A stretch of DNA of 64,000 nt from Flavobacterium sp. SCGC AAA160-P02 (GTDB lineage: Bacteria > Bacteroidota > Bacteroidia > Flavobacteriales > Flavobacteriaceae), in the NCBI GenBank assembly GCA_000383355.1, contig KB911157.1, positions 1 through 64,000 on the forward strand, read 5' to 3'. The notes beneath the pieces are model-generated. The model searched no databases, had not been told where the DNA came from, and saw nothing but the letters and a program-made list of their open reading frames with translations. This document shows positions 54,902 to 64,000 of the stretch, piece after piece. Positions within the stretch are counted from its first letter, which is position 1; each line of letters opens with the position of its first letter. The position numbers and the translations under genes were made by a program.

Positions 54902-56686
54902 TTATCCTCTATATATTTTTTCATATAAATCGTCATAATTTCCTTTGATGATTTCTCGTTTCATTTTCATAGTAGGTGTAAGATGACCACCTTCTATAGT
55001 CCATTCATTGGGAGTTAATTCAAATCTTTTTATTTTTTCCCAGCTACCAAAGCTTTTGTTGCATTGGTCTACTTCTAATTGAATTCTATCAATTACAACT
55101 TGAGAGTTAGCAATTTCTTCGTGAGAAACACCAATATTGTGTTTTTTCTTCTCTATCCAGTCTTTAATAAAAACAAAGTTAGGTTGAATTAAAGCAGCAG
55201 GCATTTTTTCATTTTCACCAATTACCATCACCTGTTCTATAAATAAAGATTGTTTTAACTCCCCCTCTAATAAAGGTGGTACAATATATTTACCTCCCGA
55301 GGTTTTAAACATTTCTTTTGTTCTTCCAGTAATTTTTAGAAAGCCATCTGCGTCAAATTCTCCTTTATCTCCAGTATGAAAATATCCATCTTTAATAACT
55401 TCTGCTGTTTTTTCGGGATCTTTATAATATCCCTGCATTACATTGGGTCCTTTCACTAAAATTTCTCCGTTATCAGCAATTTTAACTTCAACATTATTAA
55501 TTACTCTACCAACTGTTCCAACTCTGAAACCCCTAACACCATTTTGCTCTATAAAACTTACTGTAGTTACTGGAGATGTTTCTGTTAATCCATACCCTTC
55601 CATAATTGGCATTCCAGCAGCAGCATAAACTCTTGTTAGTCTTTGTTGTAAAGCTGAAGCTCCTGAAACCATTAATGTAAGCTCACCACCTAAAGCAGCT
55701 TGCCATTTAGAAAAAATCAGCTTACGAGCTAATCCTAATTGTTTTTCATACCACCAGCCATTAGCACCATAAGGTTCATATCTTAAACCCAAATCTACTG
55801 CCCAAAAAAACAGTTTCTTTTTTAGACCAGTTAATTCTTGTCCTTTTAAAACAATTTTATCATAAATTTTTTCATATAAACGGGGCACAGCAGTCATTAC
55901 ATGAGGCTTTACCTCTTGTGCATTTTCTACTAATTTCTCAATTCCTTCAGCAAAGTAGATTTCTACTCCACAATATTGATATAGGTAGAGTATCATACGC
56001 TCAAAAATATGACAGACAGGAAGAAAACTTAGGGCTTTATCATTTCCTTTAGCTAAAGGAACACTTTCTTCACTAGTTAAAACATTAGAAACAATATTAC
56101 CGTGAGAAAGCATCACACCTTTTGGTCTTCCTGTAGTTCCAGAAGTATAAATAAGTGTTGCTAAATCTTCACTTTTTACAGCGTCTTTTCTTGCTTCAAC
56201 TTCATCTTGATTGCTAGTGTCTTCTCCTAAGTTTAAAAGATCTTTCCAGCTATTTTCGTCAGCAATGTCATCAAAAGTATATATTTCTTTAAGAGATGTA
56301 TTTCCTTTTATTTTATTTAATTTTTCAACAATGCTAATATCTGAGGCAAAACAATAAATAGCTTCAGAATGATTTAAAACATATTCGTAGTCCTCTTTAG
56401 AGATGGTTGGATATATTGGAACATTTTGTGCACCTATTTGAAGAATACCGATATCTATAATATTCCATTCTGTTCTATTTGTAGTAGAAATAATAGCAAT
56501 TTTATCATTTGCTTTTATTCCAAGACGAAGCAATGCTCTACTGATTGAATTTGCCTTACTGATATATTCTTCACTAGAGGTTGATACCCATTTGTTTGCA
56601 TATTTTGTTACAAATGCATTATCTAATTTATATTTTTTTTGTGAATAGTATGGGAAGTCAAATATTCTAGTAATTTCTGAAGACAT
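54902..56686 (-). CDS. fadD: Long-chain fatty acid-CoA ligase, paralogue 1
   Basis: This 594-residue AMP-forming ligase activates fatty acids to acyl-CoA. ATP/AMP motifs are LIYTSGTTGRPKGVMLSHGN, GYGLTETSPV, YHTGDKGEFD-like YFHTGDKGEFDADGFL, and ITGRTKEMFKTSGGKYI, with the C-terminal lysine in HLTPTMKMKRE. The length and the insert VDLGLRYEPYGANGWWYEK fit the bacterial FadD15-like class. It lies 86 bp downstream of a second, clearly related copy. No membrane segment is seen; it is probably peripheral. Confidence 0.92.
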   Translation of the reverse strand: MSSEITRIFDFPYYSQKKYKLDNAFVTKYANKWVSTSSEEYISKANSISRALLRLGIKANDKIAIISTTNRTEWNIIDIGILQIGAQNVPIYPTISKEDYEYVLNHSEAIYCFASDISIVEKLNKIKGNTSLKEIYTFDDIADENSWKDLLNLGEDTSNQDEVEARKDAVKSEDLATLIYTSGTTGRPKGVMLSHGNIVSNVLTSEESVPLAKGNDKALSFLPVCHIFERMILYLYQYCGVEIYFAEGIEKLVENAQEVKPHVMTAVPRLYEKIYDKIVLKGQELTGLKKKLFFWAVDLGLRYEPYGANGWWYEKQLGLARKLIFSKWQAALGGELTLMVSGASALQQRLTRVYAAAGMPIMEGYGLTETSPVTTVSFIEQNGVRGFRVGTVGRVINNVEVKIADNGEILVKGPNVMQGYYKDPEKTAEVIKDGYFHTGDKGEFDADGFLKITGRTKEMFKTSGGKYIVPPLLEGELKQSLFIEQVMVIGENEKMPAALIQPNFVFIKDWIEKKKHNIGVSHEEIANSQVVIDRIQLEVDQCNKSFGSWEKIKRFELTPNEWTIEGGHLTPTMKMKREIIKGNYDDLYEKIYRG

Positions 56687-56772
56687 AAAGTTTTTTTAAT
56701 TTGTTAAAATTATCTACGCCAAATTACGAAAAATCAATAGATTTCACAATATGATATTTTAAGTCATTTATT

Positions 56773-58533
56773 TTAAAGATTATATATTTTATTATATAGA
56801 TTTTTATGTTTTTCTAAGATTACTTTTCTCTTCATTTTAAGAGTAGGAGTTAAGTGCCCTGATGTTGCTGTCCATTCCTCACATGTAATTTGAAACTCTT
56901 TTATTTGTTCCCAATTCCCAAAACTCTTATTGCATGTATCTATCTCTTTTTGAATTCTTTGTCTTAATTCCTGGTTATCTTGAACGTTATCTATTTTGTA
57001 TCCTTTTCTCTTTGCCCATTCATCTATATATTCAAAATTAATTTGAATAAGTGCTGCTGGCATTTTTTGTGCTTCGCCAATAACCATTACTTGCTCTATA
57101 AATCGTGATTTTTTTAATTCACTCTCTAAAACAGATGGAGCAATATATTTTCCGCCAGAAGTTTTGAAAATTTCTTTTTTTCTATCAGTTATTTTTAAAA
57201 ACCCTTCAGAATCAATTTCTCCTATATCACCAGAATGAAGATAGCCGTCTTTTATAGTTTCTGCAGTTAAATCCTCTCTTTTATAATAACCCTGCATTAC
57301 ACAATGACCTTTCATTAAAATTTCACCATCATCGGCAATTTTAATTTCTATTCCTTTTAGTGCTTTACCAACGGTTCCAATTTTAAAAGAATTATTTCTT
57401 AAGTCATTTAATGTTACTCCTGGAGAAGATTCCGTCATTCCATAACCTTCAAAAACAGGAATTCCAGCTGCTGTAAAGACCCTAATTAACCTTGGTTGAA
57501 GAGGTGCGCTTCCAGAAATCATAAACTCTAAATTATTACCTAAAGCTTCCCGCCATTTACTAAAAATTAATTTTCTAGCTATTTTTAATTGAAAATGATA
57601 CCAAGCTCCATTTTTTTTGTAAGGTTCATAACGTTCTCCTAATGCTAATGCCCAAAAGAAAAGTTTCTTCTTTAAACCGTTTAGTTTACTTCCTTTGTCT
57701 ACAATTTTATCAAATATTTTCTCTAAAAGTCTTGGCACTACTGCCATCATATTAGGCTTAACTTCTCTAATATTGTCTCCTAATAGCTCTATGCTTTCGG
57801 CAAAATAAGTGCTAAAACCCATCAATTGAGAATAATATCCAGCTATTCTCTCAAAAACATGACTAACCGGTAAATAGCTTATTGTTTTTTTACCTGGTCC
57901 TTCAATATTTAATCTATCTGCCGTTACTTTTATATTTTGAACAATATTTTCATGAGATAACATAACTCCTTTAGGCGTTCCTGTTGTTCCTGAAGTATAA
58001 ATGATAGTAGCTAAATCTGATGGTTTTACAGAATTTTTTAATTCTTCAACCTTTGTTTGAGTGGTTTCATCTTTTCCGAGTTCTAAAAAAGAGTTCCATC
58101 CTATTTCTGAATCATCATCAATTCTGTATACTTCTTTAAGTTGGGTTCTATCTTGAACAGCCTTCACTTTTTCAAAGATATTATTACCAGCAATAAAACA
58201 ATATTTACAATCTGAGTGGTTTAATACATATTGGTAATCTTTTTCAGACAATGTAGCGTATAAAGGAACATTTTGTACACCTATTTGTAAGATCCCAATA
58301 TCTAAAAAGTGCCATTTAGGTTGGTTTACAGGAACTATTAAGGCAATTTTATCATTGGGTTTTACACCTAATGCAAGAAGAGATCTACTTACTTTATTAG
58401 AAATATTAATAAAATCTTGACTTGAGTAGCTTTTCCATTCATTATTTTTTTTATAGACTAAAGACTTTTCTTGCGGAAAATTATTATTTTGATATTGAAT
58501 ACAATCAAAAACACGAGTAATTTTATCTGTCAT
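56773..58533 (-). CDS. fadD: Long-chain fatty acid-CoA ligase, paralogue 2
   Basis: This 586-residue protein has the same domain order and motifs as paralogue 1: IIYTSGTTGTPKGVMLSHEN, GYGMTESSPGV, YLHSGDIGEIDSEGFL, ITDRKKEIFKTSGGKYI and HLTPTLKMKRK. The two copies share long stretches such as GLKKKLFFWAL and ALIQ-N-EYI-type segments, so they arose by tandem duplication followed by clear divergence. They probably prefer different chain lengths. Confidence 0.92.
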   Translation of the reverse strand: MTDKITRVFDCIQYQNNNFPQEKSLVYKKNNEWKSYSSQDFINISNKVSRSLLALGVKPNDKIALIVPVNQPKWHFLDIGILQIGVQNVPLYATLSEKDYQYVLNHSDCKYCFIAGNNIFEKVKAVQDRTQLKEVYRIDDDSEIGWNSFLELGKDETTQTKVEELKNSVKPSDLATIIYTSGTTGTPKGVMLSHENIVQNIKVTADRLNIEGPGKKTISYLPVSHVFERIAGYYSQLMGFSTYFAESIELLGDNIREVKPNMMAVVPRLLEKIFDKIVDKGSKLNGLKKKLFFWALALGERYEPYKKNGAWYHFQLKIARKLIFSKWREALGNNLEFMISGSAPLQPRLIRVFTAAGIPVFEGYGMTESSPGVTLNDLRNNSFKIGTVGKALKGIEIKIADDGEILMKGHCVMQGYYKREDLTAETIKDGYLHSGDIGEIDSEGFLKITDRKKEIFKTSGGKYIAPSVLESELKKSRFIEQVMVIGEAQKMPAALIQINFEYIDEWAKRKGYKIDNVQDNQELRQRIQKEIDTCNKSFGNWEQIKEFQITCEEWTATSGHLTPTLKMKRKVILEKHKNLYNKIYNL

Positions 58534-58565
58534 AATTATTTTATATGGCTACAAGATAAAAAAAA

Positions 58566-58589
58566 ATAGGTTTCATTTCTGAAACCTAT
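58566..58589 (-). terminator. Intrinsic terminator of purL
   Basis: ATAGGTTTCA (58566-58575) and TGAAACCTAT (58580-58589) form a perfect 10-bp stem with a 4-nt loop. On the minus strand it runs into nine Ts. It lies about 100 nt after the purL stop. Confidence 0.85.
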
Positions 58590-58671
58590 AATAATTGATG
58601 ACAAATTTGTCCCCCGATAAATTTAAACCAATATATTATAAGCCAAAACTAGTAAAGAAAATTAACTTTAT

Positions 58672-58690
58672 TATAGGTATTTATACCTAT
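58672..58690. repeat. Palindrome with TATAGGTATTTATACCT core, copy 2
   Basis: ATAGGTA (58673-58679) and TACCTAT (58684-58690) surround TTTA. The element overlaps the purL stop codon and is followed on the plus strand by eight Ts. The 17-bp core is identical to the copy at 54831. It is about 140 bp upstream of acyl-CoA synthetase gene 2. Confidence 0.5.
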
Positions 58691-61600
58691 TTTTTTTCTA
58701 AAACCCAATTTTTAGCATTTATAAATGCTTCCAGCCATGGAGAAACTTCATCATTCCTTTCTAACGGATAGTTTGCCCAATTCCACTGAAAAGTAGATCG
58801 TTCTATATGCGGCATGGTAACTAAATGCCGACCAGTTGTATCACATAGCATTGCGGTGTTATAATCGGACCCATTAGGATTGTGAGGGTAGGCATCATAG
58901 CTATATTTTGCAACGATATCATAGCTGTCTTCTTTGTAAGGTAACTTAAATTTACCTTCACCATGAGAAATCCAAACACCTAGAGTTGCACCAGCTAAAC
59001 TAGATAGCATTATAGAGTTATTTTCTTGAATTTTTACAGAAGTAAAAGCACTTTCATGCTTCTTAGAATCATTGTAAGTCATTTTTCCATGAATTTCATG
59101 TTCTGGGTTCATTAAATCTAGTTCCATCCATAATTGACAACCATTACAAATACCAATACTTAAAGTATCTTCTCTTTTAAAAAAGTTTTTTAATGCTTTT
59201 TTTGCTTTAGGATTATACAAAAATGCTCCCGCCCAACCTTTAGCAGAGCCTAAAACATCAGAATTAGAGAATCCACCAACGGCACCAATAAACTGAATGT
59301 CTTCTAATGTTTCACGACCAGAAATTAAATCTGTCATGTGCACATCTTTTACATCAAAACCAGCTAAATACATTGCATTGGCCATTTCACGTTCAGAATT
59401 ACTACCCTTTTCACGTATAATTGCTGCTTTTGGTCTTAGTTTGTCTTTATTAATGACAGGAAGTTTTCCAGTAAAATTTTTCGGAAACTCGTATTTTAGT
59501 GGTTGTTTTTTAAAATTATTAAATCTATGTTCTGCTAAACCATTTGAGGTTTGTTTTTGATCTAATAAATAAGAAGTCTTAAACCATGTATCTCTCACTT
59601 TAGATACGTCAAAAGTAAAGTTGTCTTCATGATTTTTAATAGTTATAGTTCCTTTATCTATAACCTTACCAATATTGAAGAACTCAATACTTTCATCCAG
59701 TAATGTTTTTTCTATTGAAGCATCGGCTTGAAAAATGATTCCCGTATTTTCTGAAAATAATAACTTAACAGAATCACTTTCAGATAGTGATGTTAAATCA
59801 ATATTGGCACCTAGATTATTGTCTGCAAAACACATTTCTAGAAGTGATGTAATTAATCCACCAGATGCAACATCGTGTCCTGCACTAATTTTGTCTTCTT
59901 TAATTAAGTTTTGTATTGTGTTAAATACATTTTTTAAAAAATGAGAACTTTTTACATCAGGTGTTTCATTACCTATAGTATTTAAAACCTGATTAAAAGA
60001 GCTTCCACCTAATTTATATGAATCTTGTGAGATATTTATATAATAGATAGCACCACCATTTTGTTTTAAAACTGGTTCAATAACTTTTTTGATTTGATTA
60101 CAGTTTCCAGCAGCAGTAATAATAACAGTTCCAGGTGAAATTACTTCTTCATCTGAATACCGTTGTTTCATAGACAAAGAATCTTTACCTGTAGGAACAT
60201 TAATCCCTAATTCAATCGAAAACATTGAAATTGCCTCAACAGCTTCATAAAGGCGAGCATCTTCACCTTCGTTTTTACACGGCCACATCCAGTTTGCAGA
60301 TAAAGACACACTTTTAATATTGTCTTTTAATGGTGCCCAAATAATATTTGTTAGCGCTTCAGTAATTGAGTTTCTACTGCCAGCTTTAGGGTTTATTAGG
60401 CCAGAAATAGGTGCGTGTCCTATAGAAGTTGCAATTCCTTCTTTTCCATTATAATCTAGTGCCATAACGCCCACATTATTTAATGGAATTTGAAGAGGTC
60501 CTACACATTGTTGCTTGGCTACTTTACCACCAACACATCTATCTACTTTATTTGTTAACCAATCTTTACAGGCTACCGCTTCTAATTGTAGAACTTGCTC
60601 TAAGTAAATATGTAAATTTTTGGTTTTGTATCTGGGGTTTTTATAATTTCTTTGAACAGTTTTGTCTGTCATTATGGTTTTAGGAGAGCTTCCAAACATA
60701 TCTTCTAAAGCTAAATCCATGGGAGTATCTCCATTAGTTTTAGATTCAAAAGTAAATCGATTGTTTCCAGTAACATCTCCAACGGTATACATTGGTGAAC
60801 GTTCTCTTTCAGCTATTTTTTGAAGAGTATTTATATGCTTTTCTGCAATGACTAGCCCCATTCTTTCTTGAGATTCATTCCCAATAATTTCTTTTGCGGA
60901 TAAGGTTGGGTCACCTACGGGAAGCTTGTCTAAATTTATTTTCCCACCAGTATCTTCTACCAATTCAGATAAACAATTTAAATGACCTCCTGCTCCGTGG
61001 TCATGAATAGAGACAATGAAATTTTCTTCACTTTCTACCATTCCTCTAACTGCATTGGCAGCACGTTTTTGCATTTCTGGGTTAGAACGTTGTACTGCGT
61101 TTAACTCAATCCCTGAAGCAAATTCTCCAGTATCTGCAGAAGAAACTGCAGCACCACCCATTCCTATTCTATAATTTTCTCCTCCTAAAATTACAATTTT
61201 ATCACCTTCTTTAGGAGTATCTTTTAATGCTTGGTCAGCTTTTCCATAACCAATACCTCCAGCTTGCATGATTACTTTATCAAAACCAAGTTTTCTAGGC
61301 TTAGATGAACTAGAAGAAGAGTTTTCTTCATGTTCAAATGTTAATACAGATCCAGTAATTAATGGTTGACCAAACTTATTTCCAAAATCAGAGGCTCCAT
61401 TAGAAGCTTTTATTAAAATATCCATAGGTGTTTGATACAACCAAGGACGTTCTTTCATTTTTTGTTCCCAAAATCTATCTTTTGTTAAACGAGAATAGGA
61501 GGTCATGTAAACAGCGGTTCCTGCTAAAGGAAGTGATCCTTTTCCGCCAGCTAAACGATCTCTTATTTCACCTCCAGAACCTGTAGCAGCTCCGTTAAAT

Positions 61601-62388
61601 GGCTCTACAGTAGTTGGGAAATTATGTGTTTCTGCTTTTATAGAAATAACAGAATTAAAATCTTCTTTATTATAATAATCAGGAATATCAGCTCTTTTAG
61701 GAGCAAATTGTTCAACTGTTGGTCCTTTTATAAAAGCTACATTGTCTTTGTAGGCAGAGACAATATCATTTGGATGTTGTTTAGATGTTTCTTTGATCAT
61801 TTTAAATAGAGAAGAAGGCTTCTCTATTCCGTCAATTACAAAGGTTCCATTAAAAATCTTGTGTCTACAGTGTTCAGAATTTACTTGAGAAAAACCAAAA
61901 ACTTCAGAATCTGTTAGTTTTCTTTTAATTTTTTCAGAAACAGTATTTAGATACGCTACTTCATCATCATTTAAAGCCAAGCCTTCTTTAGCGTTATAGT
62001 CTGCTATATCATCTATTTCTAAAATAGCTTCTGGTTTTATATTGATCGTAAATGAATCTTGATTTAATTTGTTGAATTTTTGAAAAATCATAGCGTCAAA
62101 ATCAGTAAAATCTTCATCAACAGTTATAAATTCTTCAATTCTTATAATCCCCGAAATACCCATGTTTTCAGTAATTTCAACAGCATTAGTACTCCATGGT
62201 GTTACCATAGCTGCCCTTGGGCCAATAAAAAAGGCATCTATAGATGCCAGGGGTTTATTCGTATCTTTTGAAACAAGCTCAGAACAGGAAAATAACCATA
62301 TTAATTTTGATTTATTTTTTGTGCTTAATTCTTTTGTTGTTTGAACAGCTATTATTTTGCTGTGAAGGGTTCCAAAGAAATTGATCAT
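58687..62388 (-). CDS. purL: Phosphoribosylformylglycinamidine synthase (single-chain)
   Basis: This 1233-residue enzyme carries out the fourth purine step, FGAR to FGAM. An N-terminal PurS-like part is followed by the two-fold repeated AIR-synthase-like domain (e.g. GFSQVNSEHCRHKIFNG, KAETHNFPTTVEPFNGAATGSGGEIRDR, HDHGAGGHLNCLSEL, VPTGKDSLSMKQRY). The C-terminal class I glutaminase has catalytic Cys1081 in GICNGCQLW and HGEGKF as the histidine motif. It is the fused form, so separate purS/purQ are not needed. Monocistronic, with its own promoter box and terminator. Confidence 0.97.
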   Translation of the reverse strand: MINFFGTLHSKIIAVQTTKELSTKNKSKLIWLFSCSELVSKDTNKPLASIDAFFIGPRAAMVTPWSTNAVEITENMGISGIIRIEEFITVDEDFTDFDAMIFQKFNKLNQDSFTINIKPEAILEIDDIADYNAKEGLALNDDEVAYLNTVSEKIKRKLTDSEVFGFSQVNSEHCRHKIFNGTFVIDGIEKPSSLFKMIKETSKQHPNDIVSAYKDNVAFIKGPTVEQFAPKRADIPDYYNKEDFNSVISIKAETHNFPTTVEPFNGAATGSGGEIRDRLAGGKGSLPLAGTAVYMTSYSRLTKDRFWEQKMKERPWLYQTPMDILIKASNGASDFGNKFGQPLITGSVLTFEHEENSSSSSSKPRKLGFDKVIMQAGGIGYGKADQALKDTPKEGDKIVILGGENYRIGMGGAAVSSADTGEFASGIELNAVQRSNPEMQKRAANAVRGMVESEENFIVSIHDHGAGGHLNCLSELVEDTGGKINLDKLPVGDPTLSAKEIIGNESQERMGLVIAEKHINTLQKIAERERSPMYTVGDVTGNNRFTFESKTNGDTPMDLALEDMFGSSPKTIMTDKTVQRNYKNPRYKTKNLHIYLEQVLQLEAVACKDWLTNKVDRCVGGKVAKQQCVGPLQIPLNNVGVMALDYNGKEGIATSIGHAPISGLINPKAGSRNSITEALTNIIWAPLKDNIKSVSLSANWMWPCKNEGEDARLYEAVEAISMFSIELGINVPTGKDSLSMKQRYSDEEVISPGTVIITAAGNCNQIKKVIEPVLKQNGGAIYYINISQDSYKLGGSSFNQVLNTIGNETPDVKSSHFLKNVFNTIQNLIKEDKISAGHDVASGGLITSLLEMCFADNNLGANIDLTSLSESDSVKLLFSENTGIIFQADASIEKTLLDESIEFFNIGKVIDKGTITIKNHEDNFTFDVSKVRDTWFKTSYLLDQKQTSNGLAEHRFNNFKKQPLKYEFPKNFTGKLPVINKDKLRPKAAIIREKGSNSEREMANAMYLAGFDVKDVHMTDLISGRETLEDIQFIGAVGGFSNSDVLGSAKGWAGAFLYNPKAKKALKNFFKREDTLSIGICNGCQLWMELDLMNPEHEIHGKMTYNDSKKHESAFTSVKIQENNSIMLSSLAGATLGVWISHGEGKFKLPYKEDSYDIVAKYSYDAYPHNPNGSDYNTAMLCDTTGRHLVTMPHIERSTFQWNWANYPLERNDEVSPWLEAFINAKNWVLEKK

Positions 62389-62423
62389 TCTTTATATGAT
62401 TTGTATGTTTGTATTTATTAAAG

Positions 62424-62431
62424 CAAATTTA
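62424..62431 (-). promoter_or_regulatory. -7 promoter box of purL
   Basis: TAAATTTG on the minus strand matches TAnnTTTG, 35 nt upstream of ATG 62388, in the divergent gap before the peroxidase gene. No PurR-type site or riboswitch is recognised. Confidence 0.5.
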
Positions 62432-62577
62432 AATTTTTCACTCTTAAGAATGAGAATCAAACCTTCTTTTTTTTTTAAGTTTATAAATCATTTATTAACA
62501 AAAATAATAATAACTGACCACAAGTATTTACGAACAAATGTATCTAAACACTTAACTATTAATTTAATTAGAGCTTC

Positions 62578-63978
62578 ATGAATAAAAAAATACCACAAGT
62601 AATTAGTGTTTTAGCACTTGTATTCATTTTAGTGAGTGGAACAGTAGACTTAGACAACTTATTTAATTATGAGACTCAACAAGTTCCTAGTTATATAGCT
62701 AAAGATAATACTCCAGAAACCAATCAAATTGATGATAAAATTGCAACTTTAGGAAGGGTTTTATTTTATGATAAAAATTTATCTGATAATAATACAGTTT
62801 CCTGTGCTAGTTGCCATCAACAAGCTTTTGCTTTTAGTGACCCGTTGGAAACTAGTGTTGGATTAAATGGAGGAAATACTACAAGACACTCTATGCGTTT
62901 AATTAATAGTCGGTTTGCTAATGAAGGAAAGTTTTTTTGGGATGAACGAGCTGTATCTCTTGAAGATCAGGTTACACAACCTATACAGGATCATGTAGAA
63001 ATGGGTTTTAGTGGTGAAGATGGAGACCCTAATTTTGATGATCTGGTGGTGAAGCTTTTAGCTATAGATTATTATCAAATATTATTTGAATTTGCTTTTG
63101 GGAGTTCAGGTATTGATGAAGATAAAATTCAACGAGCATTGGCTCAATTTGTAAGAAGTATCCAATCTTTTGATTCTAAATTTGATGATGGATTGATTCA
63201 AGTGCCAAATCCAAATGCTCCTTTTCCAAATTATACAACTCAAGAAAATTTAGGAAAGCAATTGTTTTTAGCCCCGCCACAAAATGGAGGAGTTGGATGC
63301 GCTGGATGCCATGCGCCCCCAGAATTTGATATAGATCCAAACACATTAAATAACGGAATTATTGGAGTAGTAGGAAGTACTACTGAAATAGACTTAACAA
63401 ATACAAGATCTCCTTCTTTGAGAGATATAGTAAACCCTGATGGTAGTTTGAACGGACCTTTGATGCATGATGGTAGTTTAACCACTTTATTAGAAGTAGT
63501 TGAACATTACAATAGCATACCAAACGATGCAGCAAATACCAACTTAGATAATAGATTACAAAGACCTGGAAATCAGACACAGCAATTAAATTTAACAACC
63601 AATGAAAAAAATGCTTTAGAAGCTTTTTTGAAAACGTTAACAGGAACAGATGTATATACCAATGAAATTTGGTCAGATCCTTTTGATTTAGGCGGTAATA
63701 TCACATTAATAGGAAGTGTTTTATCTTCCAATGTAGATGTCTTTGGCAAAAATATTGCTACTTATCCAAACCCGGTTGAATCTGATTTAATTATTCGTTT
63801 AGAATCAGGTATTTATAAAACAACTATTTATACTATAAGTGGTCAGTTGGTTCTTCAAAAAGATATCGATGGAAATCATCAAATGAATCTTCAATCTTTA
63901 GCAAAAGGAATATATATTCTAAAAATTAGGGACGTTGAATCTAATAGGGTATTTAACAAGAAGTTTGTAAAGCAATAA
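62578..63978 (+). CDS. Dihaem cytochrome c peroxidase with type IX secretion sorting domain
   Basis: This 466-residue protein of the MauG/CcpA family has an N-terminal signal (VISVLALVFILVSG). Two c-haem motifs are C76-x2-C79-H80 (VSCASCHQQAFAFSD) and C241-x2-C244-H245 (VGCAGCHAPPEF). NTRSPSLRDI and the GPLMHDGSLTTLLEVVEHY segment are typical. Residues about 395-466 (ATYPNPVESDLIIRLESG to GIYILKIRD) form a type A T9SS C-terminal domain, so the protein is probably moved across the outer membrane or anchored on the cell surface. It reduces H2O2 or oxidises an unknown substrate. Confidence 0.92.
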   Translation: MNKKIPQVISVLALVFILVSGTVDLDNLFNYETQQVPSYIAKDNTPETNQIDDKIATLGRVLFYDKNLSDNNTVSCASCHQQAFAFSDPLETSVGLNGGNTTRHSMRLINSRFANEGKFFWDERAVSLEDQVTQPIQDHVEMGFSGEDGDPNFDDLVVKLLAIDYYQILFEFAFGSSGIDEDKIQRALAQFVRSIQSFDSKFDDGLIQVPNPNAPFPNYTTQENLGKQLFLAPPQNGGVGCAGCHAPPEFDIDPNTLNNGIIGVVGSTTEIDLTNTRSPSLRDIVNPDGSLNGPLMHDGSLTTLLEVVEHYNSIPNDAANTNLDNRLQRPGNQTQQLNLTTNEKNALEAFLKTLTGTDVYTNEIWSDPFDLGGNITLIGSVLSSNVDVFGKNIATYPNPVESDLIIRLESGIYKTTIYTISGQLVLQKDIDGNHQMNLQSLAKGIYILKIRDVESNRVFNKKFVKQ

Positions 63979-64000
63979 TAAAAAAGGTGGCTAATTAGCC

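Noticed and set aside
58672..58690. The palindrome overlapping the purL stop as purL terminator
   Set aside because: Its T-tract is on the plus strand; on the minus strand it runs into A/T-mixed sequence, whereas a proper stem with nine Ts lies at 58589-58566.
62381..62581. 66-codon frame between purL and the peroxidase gene
   Set aside because: It covers the divergent promoter region and the purL -7 box, is lysine/phenylalanine-rich by base composition, and shows no motif.
1..64000. CRISPR arrays, tRNA or rRNA genes, transposase genes, prophage or an anti-phage defence locus
   Set aside because: I saw no regularly spaced repeats, no cloverleaf-like sequences, no transposase or integrase motifs and no defence-type genes. 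The window is mostly core chromosome.

Overview
The window is AT-rich chromosomal DNA from a member of the Flavobacteriaceae (Bacteroidota), probably a marine genus close to Polaribacter or Tenacibaculum. The support is the Bacteroidota promoter box TAnnTTTG upstream of many genes, a C-terminal type IX secretion sorting domain on an exported peroxidase, the acetyl/succinyl-ornithine type of arginine cluster with proC inside it, and the flavobacterial DnaX form without a zinc finger. The genus is inference; no rRNA or tRNA gene is present.

Positions 1-36.8 kb are an amino-acid biosynthesis district. It starts with the end of an ammonium transporter and the glutamate synthase pair gltB-gltD. 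Then come ilvD-ilvB-ilvN-ilvC-ilvA-gapN, and an arginine cluster (GNAT acetyltransferase-argG-argC-proC-argD-argF'-argB-argE-argH). After a small J-domain/KTSC gene, leuA-leuC-leuD-leuB lies on the minus strand. A large helical protein of unknown function follows, then thrA-thrB-thrC. The ilv and thr operons are preceded by short reading frames rich in the pathway's own amino acids, and the ilv one is followed by a clear terminator with a competing antiterminator. These look like ribosome-mediated attenuators whose leader peptides start almost at the transcription start. A weaker candidate lies before leuA. argB and leuA are each broken by one extra A in an A-tract.

Positions 36.8-43 kb hold a nucleoid-associated protein and a tightly overlapping five-gene signalling operon: CheY-like regulator, stand-alone H-NOX haem sensor, multi-PAS/GAF histidine kinase, Hpt protein and LytTR regulator. 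It is best read as a nitric-oxide-responsive phosphorelay.

Positions 43-64 kb carry housekeeping and accessory genes: mnmE, a DUF4870 protein, a minus-strand run (uspA-sulP-glucosaminidase-miaE-DUF4268), dnaX, msrA, an unknown secreted protein, an alpha/beta hydrolase, two acyl-CoA synthetase paralogues, purL, and a dihaem cytochrome c peroxidase with a type IX sorting tail. dnaX carries an 11-A tract exactly where slippage would give a gamma-like short subunit. Several palindromic repeats occur between genes; one has apparently inserted at the 3' end of argC with a 19-bp duplication.
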